Shown here: in pieces, positions 1 to 5,705 of the stretch
Position numbering within the stretch: the stretch's first letter is position 1
How the letters are laid out: each line of letters opens with the position of its first letter
Origin: an uncultured Clostridium sp.
GTDB taxonomy: Bacteria; Bacillota; Clostridia; Lachnospirales; Lachnospiraceae
NCBI GenBank assembly: GCA_958349075.1
Contig: CATWBR010000252.1
Span: forward strand, 1-6,632
DNA: 6,632 nt
Direction of reading: 5' to 3'
Made by a program: the position numbers and the translations under genes
The notes under the pieces: model-generated
What the model was told of the DNA's origin: nothing
Seen by the model: the letters and a program-made list of their open reading frames with translations, nothing else
The model's database searches: none

Positions 1-1281
1 AAGCATGGTGAGGCCGCCGACACGGCCGAAATACATCAATATAATTAAAATGATTTTTGAAAACACGCTTAAATGACCGGTAATGCCAAGTGACAGGCCG
101 ACGGTCGCAATAGCCGAGGTGGTTTCAAAGGCCGCTTCCATCAGGTTGACGTCGTCCAGCCAGGTGATAAGGAAGGTGGCCGTCAGCATCAGGGAGATGT
201 ACAGCGCCAGTATTGCAATGGCGTTACGGAGGATATCGTATGGAATCCTTCTCTTATAGCACTGGATGCTTTCCTGGTTCTGAAACGCGGAACGTATGCA
301 CAGGATGGCCAGGGCAAAGGTAGTTGTCTTGATACCGCCTGCCGTGGAACCCGGTGAACCGCCTATAATCATAAGGATGACGATAAGCAGCTGGGCCGCT
401 TCCGAAAGAAGGTTTAAATCCACGCTGTTAAAACCTGCCGTTCTGGTCGTAACCGACTGGAACATGGAGGCCATAAAACGCTCCTGAAGCGTCAGTCCGT
501 CCCAGCAGTCCCTGGTAAACTCAAACAGGAAGAGGAACAGGGCCGGAAAGATAATCAGACAGAACGTCGTGGTGAGGACGATCTTTGTCTGCAGGTGGTA
601 ATATTTGTGCTGGAGCTTATGAGTCTTAATGTCGTCCCAGACAAAGAAACCGATACCGCCGATAACGATTAAAAGCATAATCGGAATGTTGATAAACGGA
701 TTTCCCGTGTAGCTTGTAACCGAAGAGGTGGGACCGCTGGTTCCGCCCATCAGGTCGAATCCGGCGTTGCAGAAGGCGGAGATGGAGTGGAAGACGGAGA
801 ACCAGATTCCCTTCATGACTCCCATCTGCGGGCAGAACTGGAATGCCATAATGACGGCTCCCAGGACCTCGAAAAAGATGGTGCCTTTTACGATAAAGTT
901 TGTCATGCGGACGATTCCTCCCACCTGTGGGGCGGAAATGGATTCCTGCATAACATAACGCTGTTTCAAACCGATCTTCTTACCCGACAGGATTGTGATG
1001 GCAATGGCGAGTGTCACAACACCCATGCCTCCTATCTGAATCAGTATAATAATGACTGCCTGACCGAACGTGGACCAGTAAGTATAAGTGTCATGCACAA
1101 TCAGGCCGGTCACACATGTGGCTGAGGTAGCCGTAAATACAGCGTCGATAAATGGAGTCGCTTCACCGGTCTTCGATGCAATGGGAAGGCTCAAAAGAAC
1201 AGCTCCTGTGATAATAATAAGGAAGAAACCGCCAAGAACAATCTTGGCCGGAGTCAGCGACCACACTTGTTTTCCAATCAT
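1..1281 (-). CDS. ktrB: KtrB/TrkH-family potassium uptake channel subunit (3' end cut by window edge)
   Basis: This is the integral-membrane, K+-translocating subunit of a Ktr/Trk-type uptake system, which normally works with a cytoplasmic RCK-domain subunit (KtrA/TrkA) not seen here. The 427 codons are open from ATG 1281 to base 1. The family has four membrane-pore-membrane repeats, each giving one selectivity-filter glycine, and all four are visible: ATCVTGL (G59), FCNAGFD (G174), TRTAGFN (G283) and IATVGLS (G395). The conserved SPGSTAGGIKTT stretch lies at about 308-320, and a GRVG motif close to the family's C-terminus is near residue 422. Family members are usually about 440-460 residues, so only a short tail should be missing. 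The start is fixed by an in-frame stop at 1291-1293 and an AGGAG at 1295-1299, although the 13-nt spacing is longish. Calling it KtrB rather than TrkH/TrkG rests on length and Gram-positive context. ktrA could lie just beyond the left edge, which is inference. Confidence 0.93.
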   Translation of the reverse strand, partial: MIGKQVWSLTPAKIVLGGFFLIIITGAVLLSLPIASKTGEATPFIDAVFTATSATCVTGLIVHDTYTYWSTFGQAVIIILIQIGGMGVVTLAIAITILSGKKIGLKQRYVMQESISAPQVGGIVRMTNFIVKGTIFFEVLGAVIMAFQFCPQMGVMKGIWFSVFHSISAFCNAGFDLMGGTSGPTSSVTSYTGNPFINIPIMLLIVIGGIGFFVWDDIKTHKLQHKYYHLQTKIVLTTTFCLIIFPALFLFLFEFTRDCWDGLTLQERFMASMFQSVTTRTAGFNSVDLNLLSEAAQLLIVILMIIGGSPGSTAGGIKTTTFALAILCIRSAFQNQESIQCYKRRIPYDILRNAIAILALYISLMLTATFLITWLDDVNLMEAAFETTSAIATVGLSLGITGHLSVFSKIILIILMYFGRVGGLTML

Positions 1282-1328
1282 ATTGATTTTTCAGCTCCTG
1301 AATTCTTTTATTTTATTATTGCCTATTG

Positions 1329-1357
1329 ATTATATAAAGAACCGTCTGAGATGTCAA
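1329..1357 (-). promoter_or_regulatory. Perfect-consensus sigma-A promoter of ktrB
   Basis: Read on the minus strand, TTGACA (1357-1352) is followed by exactly 17 bp and TATAAT (1334-1329), matching 12 of 12 consensus bases. Transcription would start near 1322, giving a leader of only about 40 nt before the ktrB ATG at 1281. That is too short to hold a c-di-AMP (ydaO-type) riboswitch, which is known upstream of some Ktr genes. Confidence 0.88.
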
Positions 1358-1372
1358 CGTAAGAAAACGTAA
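1356..1372. repeat. Tandem heptamer direct repeat at the ktrB -35 region
   Basis: AACGTAA occurs at 1356-1362 and again at 1366-1372, with a period of 10 bp (about one helical turn). The first copy overlaps the -35 hexamer of the ktrB promoter by two bases. This is the geometry of a tandem activator or repressor half-site, but no regulator can be named and a 7-bp repeat may be chance. Confidence 0.4.
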
Positions 1373-1378
1373 TGATTA

Positions 1379-1393
1379 TTCCAGAACCTGGAA
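1379..1393. repeat. 15-bp perfect dyad between divergent promoters
   Basis: TTCCAGAACCTGGAA is a 6-bp perfect inverted repeat around a 3-bp centre. It lies upstream of the ktrB -35 and 45 bp before the next plus-strand promoter-like sequence. A further CCAGG at 1409-1413 can pair with CCTGG at 1387-1391. It resembles a transcription-factor operator. It does not match the LexA box (GAAC-N4-GTTC). Confidence 0.45.
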
Positions 1394-1438
1394 ATAGTGC
1401 TGTTGATACCAGGATATAAACCGTTTCAGGAATCTCAG

Positions 1439-1467
1439 TGGACAGACGGTCCGGGAAATGATATAAT
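1439..1467 (+). promoter_or_regulatory. Orphan promoter-like sequence upstream of recA
   Basis: TGGACA (1439-1444), a 17-bp spacer (1445-1461) and TATAAT (1462-1467) match 11 of 12 sigma-A consensus bases. The predicted start is near 1474. No supported reading frame follows. It could be a distal recA promoter with a leader of about 335 nt, the promoter of a non-coding RNA, or a chance match. Confidence 0.55.
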
Positions 1468-1473
1468 TCTCTT

Positions 1474-1728
1474 ACTTCTGAAAATAAAGTTTTGAAAACA
1501 TGTCTTGCGGTGCCTGCTGTCGGCTGTGTACCGCCGTTCTGACTGGTTATTGTCCGCTCCGTGTCCGGTAACCACGCTTCTTGATGCAAAGAAACGCCGA
1601 AAATGCCGTTTCACGCCGCACCCCCCTGGGATTTTCAAGAAAAGCATGTGAGACCGCTTCGCGGAATGCACCCGCATGAACAGTAACTCCGACTGCGATG
1701 TCCGCAGGAAAAACCGGGAAAATAAGGG
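1474..1728 (+). other. Gene-free intergenic stretch with several potential hairpins; possible structured RNA
   Basis: No frame on either strand here looks like a real protein: the candidates lack a ribosome binding site and recognisable motifs, and some run on into recA. Four inverted repeats follow the promoter-like sequence at 1439-1467. They are 1507-1513 with 1528-1534 (7 bp, one G-U), 1544-1552 with 1566-1574 (9 bp, two G-U), 1591-1596 with 1607-1612 (6 bp), and 1654-1657 with 1661-1664 (4 bp, 3-nt loop). I see no U-tract terminator before recA, so such a transcript could read into recA. It matches no RNA family that I recognise. It could equally be a decayed gene or a dispersed intergenic repeat. 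Confidence 0.3.
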
Positions 1729-1757
1729 TTGACATTTTAAGTCAGTTATACTATTAT
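1729..1757 (+). promoter_or_regulatory. recA promoter
   Basis: TTGACA (1729-1734), a 17-bp spacer and TATTAT (1752-1757) match 11 of 12 sigma-A consensus bases. Transcription should start near 1764, about 45 nt before the recA ATG. Confidence 0.82.
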
Positions 1758-1769
1758 AAGAACAAGAAA

Positions 1770-1783
1770 AGAACATTTGTTCG
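1770..1783. promoter_or_regulatory. LexA/SOS box of recA
   Basis: AGAACATTTGTTCG contains the GAAC-N4-GTTC core of the Gram-positive LexA (DinR) box, whose consensus is CGAACATATGTTCG. It differs at the first base and at one central base. It lies about 12 bp after the -10 hexamer, around +6 to +20, so bound LexA would block initiation or early elongation. DNA damage should therefore induce recA, and probably recX with it. Confidence 0.88.
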
Positions 1784-1798
1784 TATTGAGAGATCATT

Positions 1799-1803
1799 GG
1801 AGG
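1799..1803 (+). promoter_or_regulatory. recA ribosome binding site, decides the start
   Basis: GGAGG lies 5 nt before ATG 1809. The frame stays open up to an ATG at 1698, but that start precedes the promoter and SOS box and would add 37 residues unlike any RecA, so 1809 is chosen. Confidence 0.85.
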
Positions 1804-1808
1804 ATGAG

Positions 1809-2879
1809 ATGAACAGAGATGACAAGATGAAGGCACTCGATGCCGCACTGACACAGATAGAAAAAGCATACGGTAAAGGTTCCGTGATGAAACTGGGAGA
1901 TTCCGGAACCAATATGAATATAGAGACAGTTCCGACCGGTTCCCTGAGCCTTGATATTGCATTGGGACTGGGCGGTGTACCGAAGGGAAGAATCGTGGAA
2001 GTATACGGACCGGAGTCCAGTGGTAAGACTACGGTAGCACTTCACATGGTCGCCGAGGTACAGAAGAGAGGCGGAATCGCAGGCTTTATCGATGCCGAGC
2101 ATGCACTGGATCCCGTCTACGCGCGTAATATTGGAGTAGATATCGACAACTTATACATTTCCCAGCCGGATAACGGCGAGCAGGCTCTGGAGATCACGGA
2201 GACGATGGTGCGTTCCGGTGCGATTGACATTGTTATTGTCGATTCGGTTGCAGCTCTCGTCCCGAAGGCGGAGATCGACGGCGAGATGGGAGACGCCCAT
2301 GTAGGCCTTCAGGCCAGACTGATGTCCCAGGCTCTCCGTAAGCTCACCGCTGTTATCAGCAAGTCCAACTGTACCGTTATCTTTATCAACCAGCTTCGTG
2401 AAAAGGTAGGAGTCATGTTTGGAAACCCGGAGACCACCACAGGAGGACGGGCCCTCAAGTTCTATTCCTCCGTACGTCTGGATGTCAGAAGAATTGAGAC
2501 GCTGAAGCAGGGCGGCGAGATGGTCGGTAACCGTGTCCGCGTCAAGGTCGTTAAGAATAAGATTGCCCCGCCTTTCAAAGAGGCAGAGTTTGATATCATG
2601 TTCGGCAAGGGAATTTCCAAGGAGGGAGATATCCTGGATCTGGCCGCTAAAGAAGATATCGTGGAGAAGAGCGGCGCCTGGTATGCTTATGAAGGCAGTA
2701 AGATTGGACAGGGAAGAGAGAATGCAAAGAACTTCCTGTTGGCCAACCAGGAACTGTGTGCCGAGATCGAAGCCAAAGTACGTGAGAAGTACGGGCTGGG
2801 CGAAGGAGCGGCTGCCGGTGATGCAGAGAAGAAGGACGGGACTTTACCGCCGGTAGAGAAGAAAGCAGGCGCTGAATAG
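1809..2879 (+). CDS. recA: RecA recombinase
   Basis: RecA is the cytoplasmic ATP-dependent strand-exchange protein of homologous recombination. As a nucleoprotein filament it also triggers LexA self-cleavage in the SOS response. The protein has 356 residues, normal for the family. Visible landmarks are the N-terminal helix with the KGSVMKLGD segment (23-31), Walker A GPESSGKT (67-74), the catalytic glutamate in DAEHALD (E97), Walker B IVIVD (141-145), DNA-binding loop L1 around EIDGEMGD (155-162), the NQLR glutamine switch (Q195), and loop L2 from [10 protein letters not shown] (204-213). The tail after about residue 330 is Gly/Ala-rich, then charged (Lys/Glu), as is common in RecA C-termini. 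It has its own promoter and SOS box. recX begins 103 bp downstream with no terminator between, so the two are probably one transcript. Confidence 0.98.
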   Translation: MNRDDKMKALDAALTQIEKAYGKGSVMKLGDSGTNMNIETVPTGSLSLDIALGLGGVPKGRIVEVYGPESSGKTTVALHMVAEVQKRGGIAGFIDAEHALDPVYARNIGVDIDNLYISQPDNGEQALEITETMVRSGAIDIVIVDSVAALVPKAEIDGEMGDAHVGLQARLMSQALRKLTAVISKSNCTVIFINQLREKVGVMFGNPETTTGGRALKFYSSVRLDVRRIETLKQGGEMVGNRVRVKVVKNKIAPPFKEAEFDIMFGKGISKEGDILDLAAKEDIVEKSGAWYAYEGSKIGQGRENAKNFLLANQELCAEIEAKVREKYGLGEGAAAGDAEKKDGTLPPVEKKAGAE

Positions 2880-2982
2880 ATGCGGTGCAATCGGAGGATT
2901 TGACAGCCAAAGGCGCATGAACTTCCGGCTGCATACGAACAAGAAGTTGAAAAGAAGAGATTAACTGTTCAGGAGGCTTGAT

Positions 2983-3600
2983 ATGACAGTAGACAGAATT
3001 GAGCCCCTTGATAAACGAAGGAGCAAAGTCTTCATTGATGGAGACTTTGCCTTTGTTTTATATAATGGGGAGATACGGCATTACCACATAGAGGCAGGCG
3101 GAGAACTGGAAGAACCGGTCTACCGGGAGATACTTTACAGCGTAATCTGTAAAAGAGCCAGGGAAAAATCCCTTTACCTTCTGAAATGTTCCGGCAGGAC
3201 AGAGAGTGAAGTAAGGAGGAAACTGAAATCAGGTTTCTATCCGGAGATAGCCGTCACCGAGGCGATAGACTTTCTGAAACGCTACCATTATCTGGATGAC
3301 CGCGAATACGCGAGGAATTATGTGGAGCTGTACGGGAGCAGAAAGAGCAGGACGGAGCTGATTACTTCATTAATGAAGAAGGGGATCGACAAGAGAACGG
3401 TGGAAGAGTTCTGTAACGAGCTGCAGACCGACAGTTCCGGCCAGATTACGAACCTTTTGAAGAAGAGACGGTACGACCCGGGATGCACGGACAAGAAAGA
3501 ACAGCAGAAGCATATGGCATATCTGATGAGAAAAGGTTTTTCCTATGATGAAATACGCAGTGCAATGGGATCATTTGGAGAAGAAGATTACATGATTTAA
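2983..3600 (+). CDS. recX: RecX regulatory protein
   Basis: RecX binds RecA filaments and limits or remodels their activity. The 205 residues fit the longer Firmicute forms. The N-terminal segment (about 1-55) is less conserved and Lys/Arg-rich at the start. It is followed by the tandem three-helix repeats typical of RecX. The best-preserved signature is RTESEVRRKL (72-81) leading to FLKRYHYLDDREYARNYVE (97-115), followed by a second repeat with KSRTELITSLMKKGI (121-135). A third, weaker repeat ends in MAYLMRKGFSYDEIRSAM (178-195). AGGAGG at 2971-2976 sits 6 nt before the ATG, a near-ideal spacing. Its position directly after recA on the same strand supports the call and suggests SOS co-induction. 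The 103-bp gap before it has no recognisable promoter or terminator. Confidence 0.93.
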   Translation: MTVDRIEPLDKRRSKVFIDGDFAFVLYNGEIRHYHIEAGGELEEPVYREILYSVICKRAREKSLYLLKCSGRTESEVRRKLKSGFYPEIAVTEAIDFLKRYHYLDDREYARNYVELYGSRKSRTELITSLMKKGIDKRTVEEFCNELQTDSSGQITNLLKKRRYDPGCTDKKEQQKHMAYLMRKGFSYDEIRSAMGSFGEEDYMI

Positions 3601-3841
3601 CGGATTTTCCAGCCTTTGTTAAATAGTGACGAAAAAAGCCGCGATTACCGCCGGAGATTCCGTGAGAAGTTTTTTGTGGATGGGCCGGGGGGAAAGCCGG
3701 AGAAAACGCGGGAGCGGAGGCATGAAAGGTCGCCCTTATCTGTTTTTATGCATCGTAAAGTGTGTCATTGACAGCAGTTCGGCCTGTTTTTGGAGGACTG
3801 TGAATACTAACCGAAAAGAGGGTTTCAGATTCTTAATATAC
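3601..3841. other. Intergenic region after recX without a supported gene
   Basis: No convincing coding region or strong terminator is seen. A GTG-initiated frame at 3626-3850 lacks a ribosome binding site and recognisable motifs. Two T-runs (3670-3675 and 3787-3791) are preceded only by weak 4-5-bp stems, such as ACAG 3771-3774 with CTGT 3784-3787, so where the recA-recX transcript ends is unclear. Base composition changes here, from GC-rich up to about 3735 to AT-rich after about 3800. Confidence 0.6.
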
Positions 3842-3870
3842 TTGACATAATGTATAAAAACGTTTAAAAT
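3842..3870 (+). promoter_or_regulatory. rny promoter
   Basis: TTGACA (3842-3847), a 17-bp spacer and TAAAAT (3865-3870) match 11 of 12 sigma-A consensus bases. The predicted start near 3877 gives a leader of about 43 nt. rny therefore appears to be transcribed independently of recA-recX and outside SOS control, since no GAAC-N4-GTTC box is seen here. Confidence 0.8.
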
Positions 3871-3905
3871 TGTAGTGTTGTATCCTTGTACAATGAAAAC
3901 TAAAT

Positions 3906-3919
3906 AAGGAGGTGCTCCT
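3906..3919 (+). promoter_or_regulatory. rny ribosome binding site folded in a small hairpin
   Basis: AAGGAGGTG (3906-3914) is a near-perfect anti-16S match, and GGAGG ends 7 nt before the GTG start at 3920. AGGAG (3907-3911) can pair with CTCCT (3915-3919) around a GTG loop, giving a 5-bp hairpin that would cover the ribosome binding site. Whether this has regulatory effect is inference. Confidence 0.6.
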
Positions 3920-5464
3920 GTGTCAATAGTGATAACTGCATTAGTAACGATGATCATCGTGGCTCCAGTTTCATGGGGAATCGCAATTTCCTATCGCAAG
4001 AAAACTTATGAGAGTAAGATTGGCAGTGCGGAGGAAAAGTCACGGGAAATCATCGATGAAGCGTTGAAAACAGCAGAGACAAAGAAGCGTGAAGCTCTCC
4101 TGGAAGCGAAGGAAGAGTCCTTGCGGACTAAGAATGAGTTAGATAAAGAAACCAGAGAAAGAAGAGCCGAACTGCAGCGTTATGAAAAACGTGTATTGAG
4201 CAAAGAAGAAAACCTGGACAAAAAGTCCGAGGCAATGGAACGAAGAGAAGCCGGGTTAGCTTCCCGGGAAGAGAGCCTGAATCGAAAAGCAGCAGAAGTG
4301 GAAGGACTCTATTCCAGGAGTCTTCAGGAACTGGAGAGGATTTCAGGACTGACTTCAGAACAGGCGAAAGAGTATTTATTGAAATCGGTAGAAGATGATG
4401 TGAAACATGATACTGCCAGAATGATTAAGGAAATGGAACACAGAGCCAGGGAAGAAGCGGATAAAAAGGCGAAAGAATATGTGGTCACTGCCATTCAGCG
4501 ATGTGCGGCAGATCATGTTGCCGAAACGACAGTATCTGTCGTACAACTTCCCAATGATGAGATGAAAGGCCGCATTATTGGTCGTGAAGGCCGTAATATC
4601 CGTACTTTGGAAACTCTGACAGGAGTAGAACTGATTATAGATGATACACCGGAAGCGGTGGTATTGTCAGGATTTGACCCGGTTCGCAGAGAAGTGGCGA
4701 GGATCGCCCTGGAACGCCTGATTGTGGATGGACGTATTCATCCGGCGAGAATTGAGGAAATGGTGGAAAAAGCACAGCGGGAAGTGGAAACCAATATGCG
4801 GGAAGATGGTGAAGCGGCAACTCTGGAAGTTGGCATTCATGGGATTCATCCGGAACTGGTAAGACTCCTCGGCAAGATGAAATTCCGTACCAGCTATGGA
4901 CAAAATGCATTAAAGCATTCGATGGAAGTAGCTCAGCTGGCAGGGCTTCTGGCAGCGGAAATCGGAGTGGATGTGCGTTTGGCAAAACGTGCTGGTTTAT
5001 TACATGACATTGGTAAATCCATTGACCATGAGGTAGAAGGTTCTCATGTACAGCTGGGTTCTGAACTCTGCAGAAAATATAAAGAATCTGCAGTTGTGAT
5101 CAACTCGGTAGAATCTCATCATGGCGATGTTGAACCAGAGAGTTTGATTGCCTGCATCGTACAGGCGGCAGATACGATTTCTGCGGCAAGACCAGGTGCA
5201 AGAAGAGAAACTCTGGAAACATATACGAACAGACTGAAACAGTTGGAAGATATCACGGATTCTTTCAAAGGGGTCGACAAATCTTTTGCGATCCAGGCAG
5301 GACGGGAAGTTCGGGTGATGGTTGTGCCGGAACAGGTCAGCGATGATGATATGGTATTGATGGCAAGGGATATTTCCAAAAAGATTGAAGAATCTATGGA
5401 ATATCCGGGTCAGATCAAAGTAAATGTAATTCGTGAATCAAGAGTGACAGATTATGCAAAATAA
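3920..5464 (+). CDS. rny: Ribonuclease Y
   Basis: RNase Y is a membrane-anchored endoribonuclease that makes the initiating cuts in bulk mRNA turnover in Firmicutes. The 514 residues are typical. In order: an N-terminal transmembrane segment (about 3-25), then a long Lys/Glu/Arg-rich coiled coil (about 28-195). A KH RNA-binding domain (about 205-270) carries the GxxG-type motif [10 protein letters not shown] (217-226). An HD metal-dependent phosphodiesterase domain (about 328-425) has H333 in LKHS, the catalytic pair H362-D363 in LLHDIGKS, H400/H401 in ESHHGD and D418 in QAADTI. A conserved C-terminal domain ends in a segment with [11 protein letters not shown] (496-506). The start is GTG, chosen because of the strong ribosome binding site and because it gives the expected membrane anchor. 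Its own promoter precedes it and a strong terminator follows, so it is probably monocistronic. GC content is visibly lower than in recA and recX. Confidence 0.97.
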   Translation: MSIVITALVTMIIVAPVSWGIAISYRKKTYESKIGSAEEKSREIIDEALKTAETKKREALLEAKEESLRTKNELDKETRERRAELQRYEKRVLSKEENLDKKSEAMERREAGLASREESLNRKAAEVEGLYSRSLQELERISGLTSEQAKEYLLKSVEDDVKHDTARMIKEMEHRAREEADKKAKEYVVTAIQRCAADHVAETTVSVVQLPNDEMKGRIIGREGRNIRTLETLTGVELIIDDTPEAVVLSGFDPVRREVARIALERLIVDGRIHPARIEEMVEKAQREVETNMREDGEAATLEVGIHGIHPELVRLLGKMKFRTSYGQNALKHSMEVAQLAGLLAAEIGVDVRLAKRAGLLHDIGKSIDHEVEGSHVQLGSELCRKYKESAVVINSVESHHGDVEPESLIACIVQAADTISAARPGARRETLETYTNRLKQLEDITDSFKGVDKSFAIQAGREVRVMVVPEQVSDDDMVLMARDISKKIEESMEYPGQIKVNVIRESRVTDYAK

Positions 5465-5470
5465 GACAGA

Positions 5471-5509
5471 AGAAGTTCTGTGGTGAAAAGCCATAGGACT
5501 TCTTTTTTC
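5471..5509 (+). terminator. Intrinsic terminator of rny
   Basis: A 13-bp stem joins 5471-5483 (AGAAGTTCTGTGG) with 5491-5503 (CCATAGGACTTCT), with two G-U pairs and a 7-nt loop. The T-rich tract continues to 5508 and again shortly after. It begins 6 bp after the rny stop codon. Confidence 0.93.
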
Positions 5510-5536
5510 AATTTTCTTACAGTTCTGGAAACTCTA

Positions 5537-5565
5537 TTGACAGAGGCGGTCATCCATACTAGAGT
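5537..5565 (+). promoter_or_regulatory. Candidate promoter for the downstream secreted protein
   Basis: TTGACA (5537-5542), a 17-bp spacer and TAGAGT (5560-5565) match 6 of 6 and 4 of 6 consensus bases. Transcription from near 5572 would give a leader of about 134 nt containing the two hairpins described next. A weaker alternative is ATGATA (5627-5632), 17 bp, TATCAT (5650-5655) inside the inverted repeat. Confidence 0.5.
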
Positions 5566-5580
5566 TATAAATATGATGTT

Positions 5581-5608
5581 GGGGGTAAAAGGTATTTTGC
5601 CCCCTTTT
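5581..5608 (+). terminator. Terminator-like hairpin in the leader of the secreted protein gene
   Basis: GGGGG (5581-5585) pairs with CCCCC (5600-5604). A T-G wobble and AAAA/TTTT extend the stem to 10 bp around a GGTA loop, and TTTT (5605-5608) follows at once. The T-tract is short. It could be a second rny terminator, an attenuator for the gene at 5706, or a stabilising 5' hairpin. GGTAT (5591-5595) can instead pair with ATACC (5610-5614), which would disrupt it. Confidence 0.55.
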
Positions 5609-5653
5609 GATACCGGATTGCTCTGCATGATATGCGCTCGCAATCCTGGTATC
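5609..5653. repeat. Long imperfect inverted repeat upstream of the secreted protein gene
   Basis: The left arm GATACCGGATTGC (5609-5621) matches the right arm GCAATCCTGGTATC (5640-5653) over 13 bp with a single bulged T at 5647. One more T-A pair (5608/5654) is possible. Inside the 18-nt loop, GCAT (5625-5628) and ATGC (5632-5635) form an inner 4-bp stem. As RNA this is one long hairpin. As DNA it is an operator-like palindrome overlapping a weak promoter-like sequence (5627-5655). No T-run follows, so it is not a standard terminator. Confidence 0.75.
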
Positions 5654-5705
5654 ATAAATATAGAAAGACACATAGCAGGAAAAAGAAATGAGAGGAGTAT
5701 GTGAT

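Noticed and set aside
1282..1328. c-di-AMP riboswitch expected for a Ktr gene
   Set aside because: The predicted leader is only about 40 nt and has no suitable structure.
1698..1808. In-frame N-terminal extension of recA from ATG 1698
   Set aside because: It starts upstream of the recA promoter and SOS box and would add 37 residues not found in RecA proteins. ATG 1809 has an ideal ribosome binding site.
1435..1962. Minus-strand open frame of 175 codons overlapping the recA start, and related minus-strand frames at 1323-1589 and 1547-1735
   Set aside because: They cross recA, its promoter, its SOS box or the ktrB promoter. I found no ribosome binding site for the 1323-1589 frame and no recognisable motif in any of them. 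They are most likely non-coding.
2900..2928. TTGACA at 2900-2905 as a possible recX promoter
   Set aside because: No -10-like hexamer at the right spacing; the position for a 17-bp spacer reads TTCCGG.
2917..2964. 15-codon basic small ORF (MNFRLHTNKKLKRRD) between recA and recX
   Set aside because: The only nearby ribosome binding site (AAAGG) is too close to the ATG and GGAGG is about 19 nt away. A frame this short is expected by chance.
3771..3791. Weak hairpin plus T5 as a recX terminator
   Set aside because: Only a 4-bp stem, or 5 bp with a bulge. Too weak to call next to the clear terminator after rny.
3626..3850. GTG-started 74-codon frame between recX and rny
   Set aside because: No ribosome binding site, no conserved motif, and it runs into the -35 hexamer of the rny promoter.
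5480..5704. 74-codon plus-strand frame in the rny downstream region
   Set aside because: It begins inside the terminator stem and reads through the inverted repeats. It has no ribosome binding site.
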